From Anaerosporobacter mobilis DSM 15930 (GTDB taxonomy: Bacteria; Bacillota; Clostridia; Lachnospirales; Lachnospiraceae): 64,000 bases of DNA. Shown here in pieces: positions 45,921-56,085 of this stretch. The position numbers and the translations under genes were made by a program. Position 1 is the stretch's first letter. Each line of letters begins with the position of its first letter. Below the pieces are notes generated by a model. The model saw only the letters and a list, made by a program, of their open reading frames with translations, was not told where the DNA came from and did not search any database. The stretch covers positions 62,001-126,000 of the forward strand of contig NZ_FRCP01000017.1 of the NCBI RefSeq assembly GCF_900142955.1. Direction: 5' to 3'.

Positions 45921-46301
45921 CTATTTCGCTTGCTGTCTGCCTTGTTTCATAACTTGCATCCATATTTCTCGCATTTCCTTAAAATCCACTAATACTGCTT
46001 CTAGAATTTCTTTATCCTTCTTAATGTTTGCTTCAATAAGTCTGCGATACATAAAATCATAAACAACATCAAAATCTTTTGCAACTGGATATTTATGATC
46101 TAAAGTAGAACGAAACTCAACTATTACATCTTCAGCTTTTATAATATTCGCATTAGCCCCTTGAATATCATTCTTTTCAATTGAAATAATTGCTTTGTTA
46201 ACAAATTTAATACCTGCATCATATAGCATAAGAGTTAGTTCTCCTTTCGATGCAGTCTGTACTTTATTATTTTGATAAGCAGCAGCATAATTAAATGCCA
46301 T
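45921..46301 (-). CDS. fliS: FliS flagellin export chaperone
   Basis: The 126-residue protein has the FliS hallmarks: AAAYQNNKVQTASKGELTLMLYDAGIKF, YDFMYRRLIEANIKKD and WMQVMKQ. It binds the flagellin C-terminus and prevents polymerisation in the cytoplasm. It also affects FliW-flagellin balance in other Firmicutes. It lies between fliD and the fliT-like gene. Confidence 0.93.
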   Translation of the reverse strand: MAFNYAAAYQNNKVQTASKGELTLMLYDAGIKFVNKAIISIEKNDIQGANANIIKAEDVIVEFRSTLDHKYPVAKDFDVVYDFMYRRLIEANIKKDKEILEAVLVDFKEMREIWMQVMKQGRQQAK

Positions 46302-46337
46302 AATAACTTCCTCCTTAATTTGATGTACTTATCAAGA

Positions 46338-46377
46338 AAGGTTACCAATTCTATTCACTGTAGAACTAGGTAACCTT
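46338..46377 (-). other. Stem-loop between fliD and fliS
   Basis: AAGGTTACC (46338-46346) pairs with GGTAACCTT (46369-46377), and inside it TTCTA pairs with TAGAA. No T-tract follows, so it could be an RNase processing or stabilising element that sets fliS levels apart from fliD. Confidence 0.5.
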
Positions 46378-46473
46378 ATCCAATTGATACATCGGTAGTT
46401 TTTTAACCAATATCACAAATAATTTTATATCAAACTTATTCTAATACTCTCAATGTATCTATATTATAGCAAA

Positions 46474-48825
46474 TTAATTTGAACCTAACAAGCCTGATAG
46501 TGCACTTTGTTGAGACTGCATTGCAGCAAGTGCTTTCTCCATTGCTGTAAATTGCTTATAGTAAGCCGCTTCTTTATCTTTTAATTTTGATTCCATAGTA
46601 CTAATATCTTTTTTATATTGACTAATCTGCTTATCAATTTGCTTATCATTATAAAACGTTAACGCACTACTTAATGAAGTTTTGCTCATCTTATTCATTA
46701 ATGTCGAGTGAAGATTATCAGTAATTCCAGCCATAACTTTTGCAACTAAATCTGGATCTTCTTCAATTGCTTTCATTAATTTATCATCTTTATCAGAATA
46801 AGTAGCGTCATCTTTATCACCATATATATGAAGCAATCCCTTTTCTGTATAATCTCTTGATGTCATAATACCGAAACTTGATAAAGAATATTTTTTTCCA
46901 TCGACTTCAACTGTTGTTGATATAGCCTGCTTCATAGCTGATGTAATACCACCAAGTGTAGTATCTCTTCTTAATGACGAATCCTTAATTTTGTCTTCCC
47001 ATAATTTAATTTGATCATCTGTCATGGCTTCTTTTTCTTCATCAGTTAATGGATTATATCCCCTAGCTGAATCCGCATAGTATAGGGTATTCATATCCTT
47101 AAGAATTGAATTATATTCTGTAAGGAATTTCTTCACCATATCGTACATACCTTTCGAATCTTTTGTAACAGTAATTGAAGTTGGCTTATAATTTCCACTT
47201 CCATCTTGTTCTGAAACACTAACAGCTTCAAAAGTTAACCCATTAACAGTTAACGAGTTCGATGAACTTGTTAAGTCTGCACCATTATAGACAACCTTAC
47301 AATCCGCTGCACTTACTGTTACACAATTAGTATTTGTAGATTTTGTAGTAATTTTTCCATCTGCGCCTACTGATGTGGTAATATTTCCTATTCCTAAACT
47401 ATCAAGTACACTAGTAGTAGACCCAGCTAGTCCAGCACCGCCACTGTTAATAACACCCTGGATATTACTTATTAGATTTTTGTTTGCCGTAGTAAAAGAT
47501 TTATTAACAACTGAATCAGAGTACCCTGTGTAAGCTGCTATACCTTCTGTTGAACCAAGAACTCTTGTCACTTCAGCATTTACTTTTTCTTCAACCAAAT
47601 CAGATTGATATCGATCCTTTATATTATTATTCAACTGGTCAATAACATCTGGATCATTAAAATCTATATCGGGATTTTCTAATTGCATCTTAGCTTTTGC
47701 TGCTTCTTTATACTCATCTAATGCGGCAGCTAATGCTGGTTGTGTAGATGCTAACGTTCCATCCATATATTCAGCAATCGTCTTATCGGCTTCAACAGAA
47801 GCATCTGCGTTAATTGAACTTATACTTGCAATCCCTGAAATTGTATATGTAGCATTTCCTTTATCAGTGATGGTAGCCGTTCCTGCTGATGTATCTGAGT
47901 AGATTGCTTGTTTTATAGCCTCTTGTATAATCTTTTCTGCTTCTGTATTAGCTAATTGCCTATTAGTAGACTCATTATTTGAAGCAGTCATATCATATAA
48001 ATTCTTATATGCTTTCGCATAAGTCACTTGTGTATCATTCCAGCCATTGGCTGCTTTAAGTTCATCATCTGTTTTACTGAGATCAATTCCAGCCGCCGCT
48101 TCATAGAAAGCCGTCTTTTCTACATCAGTCATCCCTGAAATTGCATTCTTGTTAGAATAAATTGTTTCCATAGCTGTTTTTGCTGCTGCTTGGTCGGCAT
48201 CACCTATTCCACCTATGATTGTATTAGACACATCACTAGTAATACTAAATGTTTGATCAGTACCGCTCGAAGCAGAGCCAATAAATAAACGTTGCTGTTT
48301 TGCATCATAGCTTGCATTTAAACCAACTTTACCACATGACTTAATAAAATCTCCTAATGTTGTACTAGATGATACTGTTAAACTTGTATTCTTTTTACCG
48401 TTAGCAGCAGATATATTGATGGTTGTTCCACTTAAGAATCCTAAATCTGCTAATTTAGTAGTCTCCTTAACATCACTACCCAATTTCGCTCCAGTAACAT
48501 ATTGAGAACTAGCTAATTCTTTTACTGTGAATGAATGTGTCCCTTCTGTAGCATTCTTATCAGAAGTTACCTTAACAACCGATTCATTCGATGATGTTAC
48601 TTTTTTTGACTTGTAGTTAGAAGTTAAACGTAATTTAGAGGTTTGCTCTTGATACAATTTATATAACTTTGTATTAAGTTCTTTCCATTTATCTTGTTTC
48701 CACTCTAATTTAGTTTTATTATTCTCTATCTTAGTTAATTTTAGACGATGCGCGTCCATCATGGATTCTACAATCGATTCTGTATCCATGTTAGATATCA
48801 TACCTGTCATTCTAATTCCAGCCAT
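46474..48825 (-). CDS. fliD: FliD flagellar filament cap
   Basis: At 783 residues this is longer than many FliD proteins. The N-terminus (GIRMTGMISNMDTESIVESMM, KLEWKQDKWKELNTKLYKL, SLRLTSNYKSKK-like region) and the C-terminal coiled coil (LDKQISQYKKDI-like, YYKQFTAMEKALAAMQSQQSALSGLL) are typical. The extra length lies in the exposed middle, about 190-460. The cap sits at the filament tip and guides flagellin folding. It lies 13 bases after flaG, within the operon read from the sigma-28 promoter at 49333-49359. Confidence 0.94.
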   Translation of the reverse strand: MAGIRMTGMISNMDTESIVESMMDAHRLKLTKIENNKTKLEWKQDKWKELNTKLYKLYQEQTSKLRLTSNYKSKKVTSSNESVVKVTSDKNATEGTHSFTVKELASSQYVTGAKLGSDVKETTKLADLGFLSGTTINISAANGKKNTSLTVSSSTTLGDFIKSCGKVGLNASYDAKQQRLFIGSASSGTDQTFSITSDVSNTIIGGIGDADQAAAKTAMETIYSNKNAISGMTDVEKTAFYEAAAGIDLSKTDDELKAANGWNDTQVTYAKAYKNLYDMTASNNESTNRQLANTEAEKIIQEAIKQAIYSDTSAGTATITDKGNATYTISGIASISSINADASVEADKTIAEYMDGTLASTQPALAAALDEYKEAAKAKMQLENPDIDFNDPDVIDQLNNNIKDRYQSDLVEEKVNAEVTRVLGSTEGIAAYTGYSDSVVNKSFTTANKNLISNIQGVINSGGAGLAGSTTSVLDSLGIGNITTSVGADGKITTKSTNTNCVTVSAADCKVVYNGADLTSSSNSLTVNGLTFEAVSVSEQDGSGNYKPTSITVTKDSKGMYDMVKKFLTEYNSILKDMNTLYYADSARGYNPLTDEEKEAMTDDQIKLWEDKIKDSSLRRDTTLGGITSAMKQAISTTVEVDGKKYSLSSFGIMTSRDYTEKGLLHIYGDKDDATYSDKDDKLMKAIEEDPDLVAKVMAGITDNLHSTLMNKMSKTSLSSALTFYNDKQIDKQISQYKKDISTMESKLKDKEAAYYKQFTAMEKALAAMQSQQSALSGLLGSN

Positions 48826-48838
48826 ATCTTATGCCTCC

Positions 48839-49252
48839 TTATAATTTTTTATCAACAAGTAAGCCCGTAATCTCCCACAACTTTTCAATCATTTTAATCT
48901 TCTTTTCTGGTGGAATTTCTTTTACCACTTCCTTTGTATCTTTATCGATTAACTTAATAGATACACGATTCACATCTTCATGGTAAGTAAATTCACATCT
49001 TGTTAGTGGCTGAGATAGCTTTAACTTATTATTTGCCATACTGATAGCATCTTTAAGTTTCTTATCTAATTGTTCATCAGTTGGTTGTTGGTTTTCCGTT
49101 ACCTGACTCGCTGTCTGTTCACTTTGTTCACCCATATTGTCAGTAGATTGTGCACTTACTTTTTCTACTTCTGTTACTGCAGGCTCAGATGCAACTTTAC
49201 TTGATACATCTCCGGTTCCCTGTGAACCTGGCTTCACTCCATTAATTGCCAT
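48839..49252 (-). CDS. flaG: FlaG-family flagellar protein
   Basis: From the ATG at 49252 (GGAGG ten bases upstream) there are 137 residues. The first 85 are low-complexity, Ser/Gln/Glu-rich. The C-terminal half has the FlaG core LTRCEFTYHEDVNRVSIKL and KEVVKEIPPEKKIKMIEKL. FlaG affects filament length in other bacteria. It is the first gene after the sigma-28 promoter and leads into fliD. Confidence 0.88.
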   Translation of the reverse strand: MAINGVKPGSQGTGDVSSKVASEPAVTEVEKVSAQSTDNMGEQSEQTASQVTENQQPTDEQLDKKLKDAISMANNKLKLSQPLTRCEFTYHEDVNRVSIKLIDKDTKEVVKEIPPEKKIKMIEKLWEITGLLVDKKL

Positions 49253-49332
49253 ACTATATACACCTCCGTGTGCATTTAAATGTTTCAAAATCACTTCTAA
49301 ATTTAGTTTTTAATATAATTTACTTATAGAAT

Positions 49333-49359
49333 CTATCGGCATTTAAGTTCCAAATATTA
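49333..49359 (-). promoter_or_regulatory. Sigma-28 promoter of the flaG-fliD-fliS operon
   Basis: Minus strand TAAT (49359-49356), a 15-base spacer and GCCGATAG (49340-49333). It lies about 80 bases before the flaG ATG and downstream of csrA. Confidence 0.78.
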
Positions 49360-49386
49360 ATACCTTTAGTAAATATTGTATTTGTG

Positions 49387-49608
49387 TTAGTCAAAAAGAT
49401 TAGATAATTCTTCCACACCGGCTACACTATCAGCAGCCTCTTTATTTGATTCTTGTATCTGAAGATATAATTCCTTCCGGTAAATTGGTACACTCTTAGG
49501 AGCAGCGATTCCCACTTTTACCTGATCACCTTTGATTTCTAATATTGTAATTTCTATATCGTTATTGATAACGATTGATTCTCCTATTTTTCGGGATAGG
49601 GCTAGCAT
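49387..49608 (-). CDS. csrA: CsrA translational regulator
   Basis: A 73-residue CsrA with MLALSRKIGESIVINNDIEI and VKVGIAAPKSVPIYRKELY. It binds GGA motifs in mRNA leaders and blocks translation, chiefly of flagellin in Firmicutes, until FliW sequesters it. The ATG directly follows the fliW stop codon (TAG then ATG), giving translational coupling. The tail of about 15 residues after the core is a little longer than in E. coli. Confidence 0.95.
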   Translation of the reverse strand: MLALSRKIGESIVINNDIEITILEIKGDQVKVGIAAPKSVPIYRKELYLQIQESNKEAADSVAGVEELSNLFD

Positions 49609-50085
49609 CTATTCGACCCCCTTATCTTTTTTTCTTTCTTTCATAATATCATATACATTATAGCGTACTGTATACTCAGAATTTTCTACAATAATCTGGC
49701 ACCCTTTTCTTGTATCTGCATTTATGATGATTGGCGCTTTCAGATTCACTGTCGTTTTCTTAATATCACTTGGTACCGTTACTGTTAGAAAAACCACTAG
49801 ATTTTCATCTGTTAATTCTCCAAGCGGCCTTAATACTTCATCTTCTACAGTAGGATTATAATCTTCTTTTACAACACCTGGTGCAATGATTGGTAAAGCT
49901 AAACTTGGTTCATCAACACTTTGTAACCATGAAATCTTAGATTTCTCATCTTCAATATTATACAAAATAGTAAATCTCTTATATTGTTCAAATCCCATGA
50001 GACCACTTTCAAATGTTACAATTTTATTCTCATCAAGATTAATTTCTCCAAAACATCTTGTATTTATTAGCATATTAATAACCAT
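49609..50085 (-). CDS. fliW: FliW flagellar assembly factor
   Basis: This 158-residue protein has NTRCFGEINLDENKIVTFESG, LMGFEQYKRFTIL and the C-terminal KAPIIINADTRKGCQ, all typical of FliW. It binds CsrA and flagellin. Two in-frame starts exist: ATG at 50085 with AAAGGG close by, and ATG at 50073, which fits the family N-terminus better. Confidence 0.93.
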   Translation of the reverse strand: MVINMLINTRCFGEINLDENKIVTFESGLMGFEQYKRFTILYNIEDEKSKISWLQSVDEPSLALPIIAPGVVKEDYNPTVEDEVLRPLGELTDENLVVFLTVTVPSDIKKTTVNLKAPIIINADTRKGCQIIVENSEYTVRYNVYDIMKERKKDKGVE

Positions 50086-50131
50086 ACCCTTTCCATAGCC
50101 TGCAAACTTTGGGCTGCAAGCACAAATTTGC

Positions 50132-50155
50132 GTGCGAAAGATTTGTCTTTCGCAC
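50132..50155 (-). promoter_or_regulatory. Stem-loop in the fliW-csrA leader
   Basis: GTGCGAAAGA and TCTTTCGCAC form a perfect 10-bp stem with a 4-base loop, about 47 bases before fliW. There is no T-tract after it on the minus strand. It lies between the flgL terminator and fliW and may be a regulatory leader structure. Confidence 0.5.
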
Positions 50156-50169
50156 TACGCTCCTTTTAA

Positions 50170-50206
50170 GAAAAGAGTGGCAAAAGTTTAATCTTTCCAC
50201 CACTCT
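50170..50206 (-). terminator. flgL terminator
   Basis: AGAGTGG (50174-50180) pairs with CCACTCT (50200-50206) and is followed on the minus strand by TTTTCTT. It lies about 30 bases after the flgL stop. Confidence 0.65.
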
Positions 50207-50233
50207 GACATTTCTTTTTGCTTATATTATACC

Positions 50234-51799
50234 TTAGATAAAATCCAATAGTGTATTTGAAACAGCTTTTGACGCGGCAGATAATGAAGCATTGTAAATC
50301 AACTGAGACATTGATAAGTTAATATATGCTTCCGCGATATCCACGTCTTCATTCGAAGATAGTAAATCAGTAAAATCTGTCTTTTGCTTATCCAAACGAT
50401 TCTCAGTTAATTCAACACGGCTATATCGGCTTCCTAAATCAGCAATGGCTATATTTAATTTTTCTTGCTGTTTTTGTGTGCTTGTTATTGCAGATGAAAA
50501 ACCTTTTTGTAACGCACTGTTCTTTAATACAAGTTCCGTATTCATCTGTTCTAATAATTTATCAAGTGCCTCGTTCGTAACAGCGGAATTATTTCCGTCT
50601 TCACGAAGTTTCTTAACTTCTGCTATCTTCTTCTCTGTTGCTGTAACATCGTCCGCTAATGCCTTTAATCCTTCAATATCACGTCCAATATCATGTGAAA
50701 ACGCATTTCTAGCTTGTACATTAACTGCTATATTTTGTCCAAAATTGATTTCATATTCAATCTTTTGATCTTCTTTTGTATACTCTACATCAATTACGGG
50801 ATTTCCAGTACCATCCTTTTGAATCTTTCCGTCATCTCCAACTTTATATTTGGAACAATCGAAAAAGTTTTCTGGTCGTAATTCCCCTTCTGAAAATTGT
50901 AATTTATCATAAGTTACGGAAATATCTGTTGCATTTCTCATTTCATTATAGACATTTTTTCCAATAATCACTTCTCCAGTGTCCGCTAAGAAACGTACTT
51001 CATCATCTCCAACTTCGTAAGCACTTTTACCTCCAACTAGATCTGTTGAATTTAATATCTGATAATTGTTAGTTGCTGATGCTGGAAATCCCGGTCCAAA
51101 TCCAACTGATGTTCCATCAGCCTTTTTATAGCTTAGGTTACAAGATACTTCTCCTTTATCCCCAAGTGAACCATAAGATAATCGTAATCGATATGCTTCA
51201 ATAGTTGTTGGTGCATCTCCATATAGTCCAGGCGTAATTGTTGTCGTATCACCTGGAACTGTATATGAACCAATTATCTTCGTAACACTTTCTAAATCTG
51301 TCCCTTTAAAATCTTCTGTAATATTATATTTTTCTCTAGCCAAATCATCCGCTGAACTGTAAGTTAAGCTTTGATCCGTCTTATATCCAGTAAATACATG
51401 TCTACCAACGTAATTAGCATTACCTTCTTGATATATCTGTGTTCTTAATTCCAATAAATTCTGGATAATACTATTACGATCTTTAACTGTTAGATCATCA
51501 TTCGAACCATCTACACAATAACTATTCATATCTGTTAATAACTGATTTACATTTTTCAACGCACTTTCTGATACATCCATCCAAGCCAAAGCATCTGGAA
51601 TATTTTTATCGATGTATTGGTTCAACTGTACCATGTTCGTTCTTAATTTTAATGCTCTAACAGCAATAATAGGGTCATCCGATGGTCTTTGAATTTTCTT
51701 TCCGGTAGAATACTGTTCATCATATTTATTCAGATTATATTTATTCTTATTGATGTTACTCATCATGTTATTCGTTAACATTTGGTTTGTTATTCTCAT
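50234..51799 (-). CDS. flgL: FlgL hook-filament junction protein (HAP3)
   Basis: The 521-residue protein begins RITNQMLTNNMMSNINKNKYNLNKYDEQYSTGKKIQRPSDDPI, the FlgL start, and ends with SRVELTENRLDKQKTDFTDLLSSNEDVDIAEAYINLSMSQL, which resembles the flagellin C-terminus. The central part is larger than in E. coli FlgL. It lies 22 bases after the second flgK. Confidence 0.94.
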   Translation of the reverse strand: MRITNQMLTNNMMSNINKNKYNLNKYDEQYSTGKKIQRPSDDPIIAVRALKLRTNMVQLNQYIDKNIPDALAWMDVSESALKNVNQLLTDMNSYCVDGSNDDLTVKDRNSIIQNLLELRTQIYQEGNANYVGRHVFTGYKTDQSLTYSSADDLAREKYNITEDFKGTDLESVTKIIGSYTVPGDTTTITPGLYGDAPTTIEAYRLRLSYGSLGDKGEVSCNLSYKKADGTSVGFGPGFPASATNNYQILNSTDLVGGKSAYEVGDDEVRFLADTGEVIIGKNVYNEMRNATDISVTYDKLQFSEGELRPENFFDCSKYKVGDDGKIQKDGTGNPVIDVEYTKEDQKIEYEINFGQNIAVNVQARNAFSHDIGRDIEGLKALADDVTATEKKIAEVKKLREDGNNSAVTNEALDKLLEQMNTELVLKNSALQKGFSSAITSTQKQQEKLNIAIADLGSRYSRVELTENRLDKQKTDFTDLLSSNEDVDIAEAYINLSMSQLIYNASLSAASKAVSNTLLDFI

Positions 51800-51820
51800 T
51801 TGCTATCACCTCCAGGTGGA

Positions 51821-53662
51821 TTATACGCCTGTACCATTAATTAATTTATCGTAGATTTCATTCATTGTCTGAATAACTTTAGCAGATAAGTTATATGCAT
51901 TTTTAAATTTAACCAAATTCATTGCTTCTTCATCCACATCAACACCAGATTCAGATAATCTTTGGTTTGTAATTGATTTCATGATACTTTCTTGACTCTT
52001 TGTAAACGTTTCATACTTAGAAGCATCTACACCGATTTCGGCAACTAATGTACTATAGAATTGTGCTGGTGTTCCTGCTTTGAATAAAGATTTATCACTT
52101 TCGATCTTAAGAAGCTCCTTCAGATTATCTTTATTCTCAACACCTTGTGTAATATCACTTGCCGCTGCAAACTTCCTAGGATCACTCATAATCTCAGCCG
52201 TTATTGTCATATTGAAAGCTGTTAAATTATAATAAGATTCACCTGTAGTTACCGTACCATCTGCTGCAATATATGTTGCAGTACCATCAGAACTAAACGA
52301 TGTAAAGTTCTCTAGCAAATCTGCTGCACCTTTTTTATCCGTATAATTGAAATAATCTAGACCTTTATTCCCGTCCAAATCTTCTCCTTGGTTATGCATC
52401 TTGTTAAATACAGAAGCAAATGTACGAGAGAACTCATTCAATTTACCCATATAATAAGGTATACCCTTGTAATTAACGGTTTCACCAATTTCACCACGAA
52501 CATTATCTGTATCTTTGATATCAGTTGCCAATGGCTCATCTAATTTGAAATTATATTGGTAGGTTCCATCTGCCTGAACATCTACAGTAAATCCTTTGTA
52601 TTTATAATCCTTACCTGCAATTGTAATATTTCCCTCTGTAGGGATATTTAACTTAGTAATGTCATCACAGTTCGTCTTAGTCATGGTTAATGTCGTTACA
52701 CCACCAGTTGTGGTTGTTGTAACTTTGCCACCAAGATTCTCTGCATTATTACCATCTCTAACTGCAAATAATGCACTCAACTCACCTTTTAAGTTTGCAT
52801 TGCTTAAAGAGAACTCTTGTCCGTCTGCCCAAGTAACATCATATAAACCATCTATATCTGTTGCATTTATTTTCTCAGTTCTTGGTACTACTTTTAATTG
52901 CTTACTTGAGCCCGTATCTACTAATAATTGACCGTTAATTCTTACTTCATAAACAACGGTACCAGGGTCCATAGGATCCTTCTTCATTACTTTTTCTTCT
53001 GTTGTCACATTAGCAATCTTCGATAACTCATCTACAAGATTTTCTCTCGAATCACGTAAGTCATTGGCAGTAACCCCTGTTACTTCTAATGCATTGATTT
53101 GCTTTGTAACAGTAGCAATCTGTTCCCCTAATGAATTTACACGGTCAATAAGATTTTTTATCTGGAAATTTGCATCTTCTTGAATTGTTTGCATACTAGT
53201 ATACATATAATTCATGTATTCACTAAGTGAATCTGCATTGTTTGCTACAGTGGTACGAATATCCATACTAGAGGGATCATCAAACAGCGTTTTCAACGCA
53301 CTAAATAAGCTGTTATATGAGTCTGTAAAACCACCTTCATCTACTTCATTAAAATAATTTTGAACCTGTAACATGTAATCATTCTTCGTACTATATTCAC
53401 CATAAAGGGCTGCACTGTTACGATATTTCACATCATAATAGGCATTTCTTTGTTGAATAATATCAGCAATATTAACGCCTGTCCCAGCCATACCATAGGA
53501 ACTATATACACGCATTGCCTCACCTGCAGATGTTACTACTTTTTGTCTTGAATAACCTGTTGTTTCTGCGTTAGAGATATTATGTGCAGTTGTATTTATC
53601 GATGCCTGGTATGCATAGAGGCCAGATAAACCTATATTTAAACCAAAAAAAGTTGATGCCAT
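51821..53662 (-). CDS. flgK: FlgK hook-filament junction protein (HAP1)
   Basis: At 613 residues it has the FlgK N-terminus (FFGLNIGLSGLYAYQASINTTAHNISNAETTGYSRQ), the mid-region LRDSRENLVDELSKIANV, and the C-terminal helix (GVDVDEEAMNLVKFKNAYNLSAKVIQT). It is the closer of two paralogues to canonical FlgK and lies between the other flgK and flgL. GTGYSRQ and DEEAMNL are the positions where the neighbour is less typical. Confidence 0.93.
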   Translation of the reverse strand: MASTFFGLNIGLSGLYAYQASINTTAHNISNAETTGYSRQKVVTSAGEAMRVYSSYGMAGTGVNIADIIQQRNAYYDVKYRNSAALYGEYSTKNDYMLQVQNYFNEVDEGGFTDSYNSLFSALKTLFDDPSSMDIRTTVANNADSLSEYMNYMYTSMQTIQEDANFQIKNLIDRVNSLGEQIATVTKQINALEVTGVTANDLRDSRENLVDELSKIANVTTEEKVMKKDPMDPGTVVYEVRINGQLLVDTGSSKQLKVVPRTEKINATDIDGLYDVTWADGQEFSLSNANLKGELSALFAVRDGNNAENLGGKVTTTTTGGVTTLTMTKTNCDDITKLNIPTEGNITIAGKDYKYKGFTVDVQADGTYQYNFKLDEPLATDIKDTDNVRGEIGETVNYKGIPYYMGKLNEFSRTFASVFNKMHNQGEDLDGNKGLDYFNYTDKKGAADLLENFTSFSSDGTATYIAADGTVTTGESYYNLTAFNMTITAEIMSDPRKFAAASDITQGVENKDNLKELLKIESDKSLFKAGTPAQFYSTLVAEIGVDASKYETFTKSQESIMKSITNQRLSESGVDVDEEAMNLVKFKNAYNLSAKVIQTMNEIYDKLINGTGV

Positions 53663-53678
53663 ATTAATTTGTCCTCCT

Positions 53679-55433
53679 CTACAATCTAGTAACCAGATGC
53701 TCGAGCATGGAATCTACAACATTAAAATATCTTGCAGCTGCATTATAAGCATGTTGGTATTTAATCATATTAGCTAGTTCTTCATCGGAAGATATACCCA
53801 TTACATTCTGTCTTGCAGTGGATATATTATCAACCATGATCTGTTGATTCTCAGCACTAGCAATGTACTTTTCACCTTTGGTAGCTAGGTCTCCCCAGAT
53901 TGCTGTATAGTATTCATTGAATGTATTCACCTTTAATACATTCGGATTCAATGTTGAAAATGGTTGATTCCAGATATCAGCTAAGGCTTTCGCCACTCCG
54001 TTATATGCGAAATCACCTGTACCACCACTTTGACTAAGTGGTATTTTTGAATAATCCGCTAATATATCTTTGTTAATTTCAATTTCTCCCAAAGAATATA
54101 ATGTATATTTATCACTTGGATCTTCTTCATTATATCTATATGCTCGAAAAGCATCAGCATCTGTTTCAGCACACTCTTCGTACACAGGATTTTCAGCGGT
54201 TCCTGTATTCTTCATATATATTACGGTATCCTTATCATATCTGCTTGTACTCTTACGGGAGAATAATTCTGTTCCTTGTGTCTTATCTCCATCCATACCC
54301 ATTGGTGCATTTGGTGAAAGAATCTGAATCTTAGTACCATCTGCTAATGTTGCTTCCACATTAGGAGATAGAATATCATTCACAGCTGTTACGATACCAT
54401 GAATCAATGTATCAAATTGAGCTTGTGTAGTACGAATAACGGAACTCTCAATTTCAAGATTATATTTATCAATGGCTGCTTGGTAGTCTGCATCCGTTGC
54501 AAAGTCGCCTTTTTGAGGAATATTCGTATAATTTGCAGAACTATTTCCTCTTGCCCAGATAAGACCTTTTAGCGACCCAAGATTTGTTCCTGCTTCATAG
54601 CTTGGTTCTCTTGTCATATCGAATACATCTGTCTTAATATGATCCCAAACTGGTTTTACCATATCTGAACCATCTGCAACACGCACCGTAGACATGCTGT
54701 AGGAAGATGTACCCGTTACAAATTGAACGTTCTCTGCCATAATCGTAACAGAACCATCGAATTCTTCTGTTGCTTTAACATCAATTAATTTACTTAATTG
54801 ATCAATATATAGATTTCTCTTATCACGTAAGTCGTTAGCTCTCTCTACGCCACCTGATTCAACTTTCGTAATCTGTTCATTTAACTGTGCTATCTTTTCA
54901 CCCAAACCATTGATCTGCGTTACCTTATCATTGATTTGTTGATTCATATTTACTTGGTATTGTTCTAATTGTTTATAAATCGTTTCTGCTCTTTGGACAA
55001 ATGCTTCCGCATTCTTTGCTAGCGACGCACGAGCAGTTTTATCATCTGGAGATTTTACTAACTCTTGTATGTTATTCCAAAGTTTTTGTATCGATTCTTG
55101 GAATGGAGAGTTCTCCAATTCGCCCATAATATCTTCAATTTCAAGTATCGCTTGCTTTTGTGCATCATAAAAACTTAATCGACCTGATTCTGTACGATAT
55201 TGTTTGTCATAGAATTCATCTCTTACTTGACGAACAACTTGTGTTGCAGCACCAAGTCCAGTCTGCATGGAACTATATGTAGATTGGCCAATCTTGTTAT
55301 AGTGGAAATCTTGGATAATTACTTGTTGCCTTGTAGATCCATCTGTATCAATATTGGCCAAATTGTGTGCTGTGGTATTAATTGCATTCTGACTAACTGT
55401 GAAACCCGATACAGCAGTCCATAAACTTGTCAT
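53679..55433 (-). CDS. Second FlgK-like protein (HAP1 paralogue)
   Basis: A 584-residue protein with a FlgK-like N-terminus (LWTAVSGFTVSQNAINTTAHNLANIDTDG), a coiled region with RANDLRDKRNLYIDQLSKLIDV, and a C-terminus (SSDEELANMIKYQHAYNAAARYFNVVDSML). It differs from the adjacent FlgK over its length, so it is an old duplication. A GTG at 55445 is an alternative start. It may form a distinct junction ring or act under other conditions. Confidence 0.85.
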   Translation of the reverse strand: MTSLWTAVSGFTVSQNAINTTAHNLANIDTDGSTRQQVIIQDFHYNKIGQSTYSSMQTGLGAATQVVRQVRDEFYDKQYRTESGRLSFYDAQKQAILEIEDIMGELENSPFQESIQKLWNNIQELVKSPDDKTARASLAKNAEAFVQRAETIYKQLEQYQVNMNQQINDKVTQINGLGEKIAQLNEQITKVESGGVERANDLRDKRNLYIDQLSKLIDVKATEEFDGSVTIMAENVQFVTGTSSYSMSTVRVADGSDMVKPVWDHIKTDVFDMTREPSYEAGTNLGSLKGLIWARGNSSANYTNIPQKGDFATDADYQAAIDKYNLEIESSVIRTTQAQFDTLIHGIVTAVNDILSPNVEATLADGTKIQILSPNAPMGMDGDKTQGTELFSRKSTSRYDKDTVIYMKNTGTAENPVYEECAETDADAFRAYRYNEEDPSDKYTLYSLGEIEINKDILADYSKIPLSQSGGTGDFAYNGVAKALADIWNQPFSTLNPNVLKVNTFNEYYTAIWGDLATKGEKYIASAENQQIMVDNISTARQNVMGISSDEELANMIKYQHAYNAAARYFNVVDSMLEHLVTRL

Positions 55434-55465
55434 AATATTTCCCACGGTATATCACCATCCTTCAT

Positions 55466-55978
55466 CTATTGTTTTGCGTCAAACATACCTGTTTCAGGTA
55501 ATGCATTACTGGCCTGCCCAGCTGATTTTGTATAGTTATTCCCTGGTGACATCCGTGTACTTTGAATAAAGTTCATATTAAACTCTATTATTTCAAGGGA
55601 TTGTTCGATCAACGATTTGTTATGATTATTGAATTCCATTAATTCATCAATGGTCTTCTTTAGATTGGTATGAACAGTAGATAGTCTCTCTTGTTCTTTT
55701 GGTTGTGTCTCTAATAGTTTAATGATTTCTTGTATCTTTAATGTTCTTGCATCCTTGCACAGAACAACTCCAACATTCGCGATTATTTCTTCTCTTTTCT
55801 TATCAAGCATCATGACCTTCTCTACAAATGCTTGCTCTTGATCCGTAATTTCTTGCAATGCTAAGAGGTCATTGTTTGCTATAATATTTGATTTTTCTTT
55901 CGCAATTGGTATCATTTCTCTATAAACATCATTCTCTTGTTGCAAAGTTGTAATCAATTCTTCTATTAAACTAGCCAC
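55466..55978 (-). CDS. flgN: FlgN-like chaperone for hook-associated proteins
   Basis: A GTG at 55978 has GAGAGG six bases upstream and yields a 170-residue protein starting ASLIEELITTLQQENDVY, the FlgN opening. A frame extension to 56026 is possible but lacks the family start. The protein is helical with ALQEITDQEQAFVEKV and ends in a disordered tail. It likely escorts the FlgK and FlgL proteins encoded next. Confidence 0.8.
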   Translation of the reverse strand: MASLIEELITTLQQENDVYREMIPIAKEKSNIIANNDLLALQEITDQEQAFVEKVMMLDKKREEIIANVGVVLCKDARTLKIQEIIKLLETQPKEQERLSTVHTNLKKTIDELMEFNNHNKSLIEQSLEIIEFNMNFIQSTRMSPGNNYTKSAGQASNALPETGMFDAKQ

Positions 55979-56085
55979 GCTAAACCTCTCTTCTCTCTTA
56001 AACTCATGTGGATTTTCACGATCCACTCTCTGCTTACAAAGTAAGCTTTGCCTACTTCTTTACCACTACTTCACTTTAGTTATGC

